18,544 nt of DNA from Paraglomus occultum (lineage: Eukaryota; Glomeromycota; Glomeromycetes; Paraglomerales; Paraglomeraceae), in NCBI GenBank assembly GCA_910592205.1, contig CAJVPJ010000711.1, positions 1 through 18,544 on the forward strand, written 5' to 3'. The stretch's first letter is position 1. Each line of letters begins with the position of its first letter. Under the pieces are notes generated by a model. That model worked only from the letters and a program-made list of their open reading frames with translations. It made no database searches and was not told where the DNA came from. Of the stretch, positions 10,397 to 18,544 are shown in pieces. Made by a program: the position numbers and the translations under genes.

Positions 10397-11134
10397 GTTC
10401 AGGAATATGAGGTTACCGGCAGAACTGTGTTGCTTAAAACTATTTTGCTTGTATTTTATTTTAAAATGTGAGGAACCGTATTAATCATTAATAAGCTCAC
10501 TAATACAACAAATGTGGAATGTTCGAAATCGTGTAAACTGTCATCATATACTAGTTCTTCGCAGCTTAGGAGCGGAAACCATTTGTTAGAGACTTAACTA
10601 TAGAGAATATGACAAGAGATTCAGCAACTGTTGATATTTCGATAGATAGGTTATGCTGTATTTTCCCGTGTTTGAAGCATTTAGTAATTGCGATCCGATT
10701 CGAAATAATGTTGGGGAATATTTGTCGGTGAAATAATTGTCTCCCGTAAAAACAATACGTGCGCGTGTGGTAAAACACTACAGTTGTTTTCTCAGGAGAT
10801 TATGTTTCATGAACATTTTTACTTTTGAATTATCCGTATTACTACATATTATAATACAAGGAGACACTATACATCAATCGTTTTACATTGTGTAACACAT
10901 TTTCTGCTGTAGGAAGCGACTGCGTTTTGCGCAAATTAGGCATGCAAATACCGTCTGTGTTATTAAAATTGGATGTTGGTGCAAACGCAGCAGGCACGAA
11001 CTATTAACCCAAGAATTCGGAATATGCGCTTCAAAATCAAGCGGTTATTTACTGACGCGATGGCAACTTTCAAAAAAAAAAACTGTAAAGAAATAAGGAC
11101 TGCCGAGACTAAACTAATTGATGGATTACTCACG
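10397..11134. other. AT-rich spacer upstream of the IS607-Fanzor remnant
   Basis: No gene recognised. The stretch holds only short open frames with low-complexity translations. The true left end of the mobile element may lie here, but IS607 elements lack inverted repeats and no boundary can be read. Confidence 0.4.
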
Positions 11135-11194
11135 GCTTACAATACAGCTTACAATACAGCTTACAATACAGCTTACAATACAGCTTACAATGCA
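11135..11194 (+). repeat. 12-bp minisatellite, five copies
   Basis: The unit GCTTACAATACA occurs five times head to tail, with one A-to-G change in the last copy. As the unit is a multiple of three, open frames stay open through it; in one frame it reads as repeated TAYN. The short frame that contains it (from 10973) shows no other sign of being a gene. Confidence 0.9.
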
Positions 11195-13212
11195 GTTTAA
11201 CCGTGTTAATGTACTTTGTAGATACCCAATTTTTTACGAAACAAGTATTTTAATATTGCAACTATTTCAAACTCACGTTATTTTAGGTCAGTGCTTAGCT
11301 TATCTTTATAAATTTAAAAATTCTTGTCGGCATGGAAATAAAAACTCAACATCACATTTGATAGGTAAAACAGCTGGTATCAGAAAAAATTTTGTTTTAA
11401 TACAATTACATTTCTTCCCGTTGGGCTTGATCCAAACGAAAGCAGATTTGAATAGAATTAGGGAATAAATAATTTAAAACCCAGGGGGCATAAAAGACTG
11501 GCAGAAAAAGCATGACATACAAAGGCTAAGAGATCCAATGGTTCTATTTTTAAATTAGCATCGCGGAGTCATATTTCCAGACATGCACGTGGTTTAGGAA
11601 GCAAGAAATATTTGAGAGCGAAGATCTTTGGTAGGGTAGTAAGTAGGTTCTATTTTTTTTTTCAAAATCGACTCTCAGAAAGCATGAATTAGTTTTGTTT
11701 TTCTTCATCGCTGTGCTATGATTTGCATTTGTTCTCCCTATTTAGAGCAACTTTATTGCTCTTTCTATATAGTATGACGTATGTCTCTGCGTAGTAAACG
11801 AAAACGTCTCGTAGCTACACTCGAGTAACACAAGCATAGCAACAGCGGAATCTATACAAACGTAATGACAGAAACAGAGTTTTCAATGCTATTAATAGGT
11901 TCTACCGATAATATCTTTTTGACTTTTTTTAGTTCCTAGTACATCACAGATAAACGGTGATCTGACGAGTCCTTCAATTATCTTTTGACAGTGCCGAATC
12001 GGGAACGAATCCCTGCTGTTTGATTTGTAATTCATTTTCCCCATTTTAATCAAAAAGTCTTGGCATTCTATTAGTTTAGTGAAACAGTCGAAAAGATATA
12101 TAAGCTATCTTAATGTTTAGACAACAGCACCTTCAGCATAATCATTTTTATTTCGATAAATAAATTTGTCTGTTCATTTCCTGGTAGATTCTCTATCTCT
12201 GGTAAAAGTGTAAAACACTTTCGATATACCGAGTCGAACCCGCCTTCGATTTGTTGCAAGATTATTATTATTTAACAACGCGTTAGTATAGAATTTATTC
12301 CCTAAATATATAAGCTTTCCCATCGGAAGAAGTAGACATATAGACATAGTATTTGCGGTTAAATAGTATTCTACGATCTGACAACTGACTTGGTCACCAA
12401 GTATCGTTTATAGGTTTAGTGAGAGTATACGAACGCCGCGTATATTGACTAGGACATGTGGTTGTCATGGCAAGTCATAGACGTAGCAGCTAAAACAAAT
12501 TACAATTCGTATAGTCGTTAATCACAAGAGAAACCCTCATGTTTGGGCTCATCGCGTTCACGGTGTACGTTTTTGCTAGCATCTTTTGTTTATAGAGGAT
12601 TTGAACCCAGGCTCCCATTGCTGGAACCGGTCAGGTGATATATTTGGATTATTATTGGATTTTGTACCGTAGAAGTCCCATTGTTGCATTATTACGATAT
12701 TACCGCCTTTGTGATAAATATTAATGTTTTATTTCTCATCTGATAAGTTCGACAAACCTTATTAACACATGTTCTTATAGCGAGTAAGGTTCTTCAAGCT
12801 CTGGAGAATATTTCCCGAAAGACTTGCCAAAAATTAAAGTTCACGGAAAAAAAAACTTTGTTTGTAACAAAAGGGGCTAATCCTCATACGGATTACAGAT
12901 TCCCGATAGACAAACAAACATGCAGTGTCTTATTGCGTGTTATTTATTTCCATTCTTCAAACGTACTCTAAAAATAGTACTAACAAGAAGCAATTATCTG
13001 AATAATACCCTTTTGTGAGAACATAGGTTACCAGCTAAATGTAAGATTCCAATAATGGGAAGTTCAGGAACGAATTACGGTTTAGTTTTTGTTACACTAC
13101 TACAATAAACATTTATTTTATCTATATTATTATTATTACTGTATTACGGTTGTCCAAAAATACATGGGGGTGAAAAGAAGTACAACTATAGTAAACAATT
13201 TGTGAATACCAA
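11195..13212. other. Long AT-rich spacer without recognised genes
   Basis: About 2 kb in which I find no supported coding region. T-loop-like strings near 12230 and 12600 do not fold into tRNAs. A small inverted repeat (TAATCC-6 bases-GGATTA) lies at 12878-12895. The right part presumably includes the 3' flank of the minus-strand membrane-protein gene. Confidence 0.45.
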
Positions 13213-14200
13213 CTAACAGCAGTCGACATCAAAAAAGAGCAGACGCTTTCCGACGAAAAATGTTATTGATGATGCTAGTCCAGCTCCGGTTTTAGCGATT
13301 CCACTCCAATTGCCAGTAATTTTAGCAAGAAGTATATGCGCACCTACTATATGAAAAGTTGCCACAACAAACAACATTATCATCAACAACATGCTACAGA
13401 AATTGTTTAGGTCATGGCCTGGCTTTGCCTTCGTAAACCAAACGGATCGTTTATCGTGTGATGAACATATCACGCAAATCAGTAAAGGTGATATGACTAA
13501 CCCTACTACATATATTATCCAAATCCAACGCAACGTATATGTCATCTTAATACAGAGCATAACTAAACCTATCCACCCACACGCAGATAGTACAACTGTT
13601 ATAAATACTCCAAGAATTATATAGGCCTTGTCTCTTGACTTGTCAGCATCCGTGGGTTTTTCGGTATCCGCTTGATCCGCTTGATCATAAGCATAACCAT
13701 CATAGTCACTTCCCGGATAAGTATTAACAGACTGTGCTGACGAAGATTTCCCATGAGGTGATGGGGGTGCCTTTGTTGTTTGACTACCTCTAGCACCATC
13801 ATTCAACATCTTAAAACCCCATGGTGTAAGTTGTCCGATTGCAAGCAACATCACTGTATAATCCCCAGAACAATGATAGCATGTATAAATAGTTGGTCCT
13901 AACGTCATAGTTGCTGCGACAAGTGCCATCCATCCTGACTGTGACTTGTAATAAGGCCGGCAACCTCGCCAGAAAGTGAACAGTGTTATGTTTGCGTACG
14001 TTAACGCAATTGCTAAGATCGATAGACCCCAGCAAATCAACCCGAAATATCCGTATGGTAATCCATAGCAATATGCACCGCGTTTGAGGTCGACTAAAAT
14101 GAACTTTGAGTCAGGCAATGTTTTAAACGGCTAAGCATTTAAAAATTCAGCTGATCAAACCTTCATCCTTATTGACATTGGTGGTATAGGTATAGACCAT
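13213..14200 (-). CDS. Multi-pass membrane protein of unknown function, two exons
   Basis: The main exon is 14093-13213 (stop TAG). Its open frame has no ATG near its 5' end and would have to start at TTG 14118. An upstream exon at 14200-14161 (MVYTYTTNVNKDE plus one base) joins it across a 67-base GT-AG intron (14160-14094, ending CATTTTAG), rebuilding a valine codon and giving 306 residues. About seven hydrophobic segments are visible: roughly 27-50, 67-88, 92-108, 170-195, 198-222, 244-270 and 280-297. A hydrophilic Ser/Pro/Asp/Tyr-rich loop at about 115-168 separates the first three from the last four. Cysteine is frequent, including a YHC pair after the second segment. No signal peptide or enzymatic motif is seen. 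I do not recognise the family. Transport, receptor or structural roles are all possible. Confidence 0.75.
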
Positions 14201-16798
14201 TTTTTCGGGCCGTTCGCAACTAATGAGGGGAGAAATCCTTACTACTGTGTTTATATAGTATACACATGCTTTGTTACAATTGACAGGAAACAGAGAGTAT
14301 ATTTGGATGTTGAAACACTAAATTGTGGTATAAGTGTTACTTGGATCGTCACGGAATTGGTCACGGAATTGGTCACCTTTATTAATGGAATTTCTGCTAC
14401 CAATGCGTTTGTTTCATCTTAAACACAAATCTGATTAATGCTGATCGAACATTCCCCCGTACAGATTAGCAAATCAAAGGGCAGACAGTAAACAATGAAT
14501 TGAGTAACAGTAGCAGACAGACGAACAATCGCATAAACGCTTTTTAAGTGTCAGCGATACAGAAAAACGGAATGTTGAATGTCTAATTATTCTGTTTATA
14601 GTAGGCATGGTTAATTGGGAAAAGCATCGGCATGATTACTAGCATAAAGAGACAATCAAAATAGAATAACAAGTCTATTATGTTATAAATTTTACGACAA
14701 GCGATTTAGTTTCATCTAATTTGTAATTGCAGTTGTACATTTTGTGACACGATATCCAGCGCACTATTTTCTTTGTTTGTCAAATAGGTTAGAAGTTACA
14801 TGAGGGTATATCAAAATATTCATTGAGCATGTCCTTGCCTCTATGTCTTATGTGTGCTTGACGGTGTAGAGTTATATATAACGGCTTTGAATAATAAGGA
14901 TTTTAATAATTTTATAGTAAATATTATATCAACATTCGTTAATATTAAACAGTAATGTGTCTTTATTGAATCGGACCAACAATATTTTCTTATTATTATA
15001 TTTTGTTTTACAAGCAATTAAATACTTAGTTTGTTTTTCTGTTCAGGAGTCACCGTTACGTTCTGACTAAAGTTTTAATTTGATAAAAATTCTCAGCTTT
15101 TCTTATGTAATAATGTAACCTGTCGTCTAGTACTGTCAAACAATTCCTTAATTTATAATTATACATTACTATTACAGCAGGTTTAAATTATGGAATTACA
15201 AAATGTTACAACAAATAATAATAAAGTGAATAAAGTGTTCACAATTGATAACTTTAAATTAACATCTCACCTGGTTGAACACATTTTAAAATCGTGTCAT
15301 CTTGACAATAATATTCATAAGTCTCTTTACTATTACACTCATCTCATACATATGTGTTATCTGGTTTACTATTACTATTAAATTTATTATTCACTATTAA
15401 AATACACATGGCCTTAATATTAAGAGAATACGTCAAACTTCGGTGACATATTAAGATTACTCAACGTATCGTCAAAGAACAACAAGACATTTCCTCTTGT
15501 TCTTAATGTAATAGTAATGCATTATTTGAAATTCATATTTTTTGAAATTGTAATATACTTCTATTAGTGTATATGGTAACTCCAAGATTACATGGAGTAG
15601 ACAACAAACCAACAAAGTAAACATTAACCATGTGAACTAAAATGGCAGACATGGCTAAGAGATTAACTAACGCTAAGTATTGATACCGGCTTTGTATTAT
15701 GTATGAATTAATTTTTTAATTTATAACAAACCTTTTTATTATGTTCCGGTGCAAAAAAACTTGGCACACGAAATTTTTACCTGAAATTCCTCATATGTAT
15801 GTGAGCATAGAATTTAAATAAAATGTAAGGAAAATGTCGGACTTCAAATACTCGTAACAAACTTAATCATTCATCTTTCCCACAGAAGACTGAATAGAGA
15901 GCACAGTTCTAATAGTTACCCCAAAAGCAATTATTTGCGTTTACCAATACTTTTAAATACCAGACTGTGTCAGATGCAACGTCTGGAACTATCACTGTGC
16001 TTCATCCTAAATCTTCTTGATATTATTGCACGCCTTTAAAAAAAGGTTATGACTAAAATAATTATTGGGTATAAGATCACTTGATAAAGCCAAAGCATAT
16101 GAAAATTTGCATTATTATTAGTCGAAACTGACGACTAGTAAACTTTGTTGTCTGCATAAATGTTTCAATAAAATGTAGACTCTCAAAACCCACTTTGTGA
16201 GTCAATTCATTCTAAGTGCAGAAGTGTGTGAATGAATTTCAGAAATAATTCCATTATAACATATTGGCATATCAACTTCTTTTGTACCAACATGTTTTCA
16301 TATAATAATAATTCACCATGGAACCAAAGAGTTATAGCTCAATTAGAAGCATTCTAAAGGAGAAAAAACTTGAAAATTGCCCCTACATTATACGTTTTAA
16401 AATTAATAGTACCCAAACATTCCAAAATATATATTAATATCTAAAAAAAATTACTTGTAAAAATTTTCAAGAAGAGTGAAATAAAAACCAACAAAAAAGC
16501 ATTAACAAAAATTATAACTAGCCAAGAAAGAGAAAAGTTGTGTAAAGGAAATCACTAAATGTACTGATTGAGCGACTTATCAACAGAAAATTATTTCTTA
16601 TATTATAGTCTGATAAAAACTGCTCGAGATCATTCGTTAAACTTTTGATACATTTGCAATCAAGAGTCAAACAATGTAAAAGTAACTAATTTTTTCGTAA
16701 GTATAAATTTTATTATTTCAATTCCTGAATGCATATTTTGAAAATATAAAGTAAATTTGATAGCCGCTGATTAGAACAAATTAACAACAAAACCTGGC
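14201..16798. other. Long AT-rich spacer without recognised genes
   Basis: About 2.6 kb of AT-rich DNA. It contains only short open frames, such as 15190-15381, whose Asn/Thr/Tyr-rich translation looks like random AT-rich sequence. A 12-bp direct repeat lies at 14348 and an imperfect hairpin at 15475-15504. No RNA gene or transposon coding sequence is recognised. Confidence 0.45.
14348..14376 (+). repeat. Short tandem duplication, 12-bp unit
   Basis: GTCACGGAATTG occurs twice in tandem, followed by a partial third copy (GTCAC). It lies about 150 bases upstream of the membrane-protein gene's first exon, so it could fall in its promoter. No known binding site is recognised. Confidence 0.7.
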
Positions 16799-17020
16799 AT
16801 GAAAGAGGCACGACGCTTCAAAGTTGGGACCGAGGCACATCCGGAAAGCAAATTTTATATCGAGCCGGACAATGTCGAGGAACTGGCACTTGAACTTCCG
16901 TCTGGAGAACATTGCCACCTTTACGGGCATCGACAGCGAAAAGTCGACAATCGCATGAGCAACATTACGTTATCGTCGGGAGATTTGCCCATTGTCAACT
17001 GTATGGATTATGGCCTCGTT
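16799..17020 (+). pseudogene. Degenerate P-loop ATPase fragment
   Basis: An ATG at 16799 opens a frame reading FYIEPDNVEELALELPSGEHC and then LYGHRQ. In the next frame the DNA continues S-E-K-S-T-I-A. A one-base loss after CAG and a Gly-to-Glu change therefore turn what would be a Walker A motif (GHRQSGKST) into a broken one, and a TGA follows directly. A helix, a short hydrophobic strand and a GxxxxGK[ST] loop are the usual start of AAA/STAND-type ATPase domains, and such genes are abundant in some fungi (for example Crinkler-like and related families). The open frame continues to 17293, but that part is not recognisably ATPase. No Walker B was found. It is best read as a relic. The family within P-loop NTPases cannot be named. 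Confidence 0.4.
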
Positions 17021-17293
17021 TACCCTCAGCCCTGTATGATATCATTTAAGCATGATAATGAGATAAATATGACAGTTGACTTAGATAAGTTCAAACCTTC
17101 GCTCGAAAGAAGAACTTTATTACAGCTACTTTACTGTTTCCTGGGAAAATTAATTTTAATTACTCGATCAAACCAATGGCTTCAATTATCCATAAAAATT
17201 GTAGATTTTTTATTTTTACTTGCCAATAGAGCAAAAGGGAGAAGGGAGGCCCATAAACTTCGTCAACTGCACACAGCAATAATGTACCCTTAA

Positions 17294-18484
17294 TTGTGAT
17301 AGAAACGATGGTTAATGAATTGAATTGGGAAAAAAAACAATGCTCAGAAAAAACCCAACGAACCAAATTTGCTGGCGCGGCTGAAAAATTTGGCCAGACT
17401 GATTATGGTGACAAAAATAACTGCAAGTTTTATTATGAAAATATTAATGTGGATATTTATCGAAAAAGTTTTTTAAGGATAACTGTTTATACCGTAATTA
17501 CGATAATATGTAATTAATCGATGAACAAACTAATAAATTATCTGCATAAATATTACTATTATTGCTATCATGTTGTTCAATAAACGTCTACGTGTAGTGT
17601 CGTCATTCTTTGAGGACAAGGTGTGAACTCTCTGATATAAGAAATCTAGACTTCGGTCCCGAATAAGCGATAAAAAACTCGATAAAAACCAACACTAAAA
17701 AACACTCCTTGCTAGTAAAGCTCTAAATAATGCCTTTTTCGCACCGCTTTTTCGTTATTTGCCCGTGGTATAGTATATCGTAATTGATCTAATCTCATTG
17801 TTATTCGAACATTGGACTGAAAGCACCTCGCGATAGTAGTGTGTTTATCCAAACAGTTAAAAAATTACGCGCGTATTTTCAAGATATCTGTACATTCTCA
17901 TTTTTCCGATGCAGATTTGAAAATAATTGTGATGTGAGCATGGTACATAAAATATGTCATTACATGTAAGTTCAAAATAAAACGCAATAAACTTTCACAA
18001 CTATTGGTCCGCACTTGTCCAATCGAGCTATTTGAGCGTATTAAGTGTATTGAGATATAGCGATCAACGGAAATTATATTTCTCAAGAGGAAGTCTTATA
18101 CTAATATAGAACCTTTATTACTTAAGTAACAATCTTACTTGTGGCGTGATTGAAAATGACGCATAAAAGATCTAGGTAATGTAGTTTGAACATTTCGATT
18201 TTTTGATTATATTGATAATCTCGATATTGTAAACTTCCGCCAGTTTTCAACGCGTCCCTAACATTGCAAAAGGTGAGAATTAGTTTATTATAAATCAAAG
18301 TAGAGATGTCACATACTATCAAAGCAATAACATGGCTAATTGCAAACTCTGTTAACGGGATTGAAGCCTTTTCGACCACCAGCCTTGTCATAAGAAACAG
18401 TATAACCGTCATGCTTTAGGTCCATGAAAAATATTCCATCCATTCACCTGGTTATCACAAAATCTTAATTCACTCACATACTGC
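17294..18484. other. AT-rich spacer, no supported gene
   Basis: Short open frames only (17296-17517 plus strand; 17898-18086 and 18122-18412 minus strand). The 18122-18412 frame overlaps a plausible intron (donor GTATGTGA, AACTAAT-like branch site), so a small minus-strand gene is possible, but no product can be recognised. Confidence 0.4.
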
Positions 18485-18488
18485 AAAA

Positions 18489-18489
18489 C

Positions 18490-18544
<55 letters not shown>
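18489..18544 (+). repeat. TAA trinucleotide microsatellite
   Basis: About eighteen uninterrupted copies of the ATA/TAA unit run to the last base, so the repeat continues beyond the window and its length is not known. Confidence 0.95.

Noticed and set aside
12226-12252. Minus-strand GGGTTCGACTC resembling a tRNA B box
   Set aside because: The stem does not pair, and there is no matching A box or acceptor stem at the right distance.
12596-12625. Minus-strand string GGGTTCAAATCC resembling a tRNA T-loop
   Set aside because: The flanking bases do not form a T-stem, and no D-arm, anticodon arm or acceptor stem can be built upstream.
12878-12895. Inverted repeat TAATCC/GGATTA
   Set aside because: A short stem in a long spacer with no T-run or gene end nearby; expected by chance.
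15190-15381. 63-codon plus-strand open frame
   Set aside because: The composition (Asn, Thr, Lys, Tyr) is that of random AT-rich DNA, with no motif.
15475-15504. Imperfect hairpin AAGAAC.../TCTTGTTCTT
   Set aside because: It needs a bulge, is AT-rich and has no adjacent gene, so no role can be supported.
18336-18443. Small minus-strand frame reading MDGIFFMDLKHDGYTVSYDK
   Set aside because: Only 36 codons including the stop, no recognised family, and no splice continuation that I could verify.

Overview
The window looks like nuclear DNA of a fungus. Coding stretches are broken by short GT-AG introns (mostly 54-86 bases), intergenic DNA is very AT-rich, and the recognisable genes are eukaryotic: a ribosome-biogenesis AAA ATPase and a MYND/MSS51-like protein. 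A genome carrying IS607-Fanzor transposon remnants and loosely packed AT-rich spacers would fit an early-diverging fungus such as a Glomeromycotina (Rhizophagus-like) species. That placement is inference, not proof.

Layout. 1-2689 (+): the last ten exons of a RIX7/NVL-type double AAA ATPase; its N-terminus lies outside the window. 2690-3368: no gene recognised. 3369-4652 (-): an intact single-exon MYND zinc-finger protein with an MSS51-like C-terminal domain. 5220-8457 (-): a multi-exon gene whose first three exons encode an MPN-like segment resembling Abraxas/FAM175, followed downstream by long Ser/Pro- and Glu-rich tail exons. Whether the tail segments form one gene or two is not settled. 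8676-10396 (-): the decayed mobile element described below. 13213-14200 (-): a multi-pass membrane protein with a small first exon. 16799-17020 (+): a degenerate fragment that looks like the start of a P-loop ATPase. The rest is AT-rich spacer with a 12-bp minisatellite near 11.1 kb and a TAA microsatellite running off the right end.

The most notable content is the element at 8676-10396. Read on the minus strand across several frames, it encodes the two partners of an IS607-family transposon: a serine-recombinase transposase (TnpA, with MerR-like helix-turn-helix) followed by a TnpB-like RNA-guided nuclease, i.e. a Fanzor (Fanzor2 type by its linkage to IS607 TnpA). Both are pseudogenes with frameshifts and in-frame TGA codons. 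Each is also interrupted by a short GT-AG segment whose removal joins conserved protein sequence exactly in frame, which indicates that this prokaryote-derived element acquired spliceosomal introns before it decayed. A perfect 6-bp hairpin lies in the last codons of the Fanzor frame, where guide (omega) RNAs of TnpB systems usually lie.

The genes show no operon-like organisation; they are independent eukaryotic loci with a transposon remnant between them.
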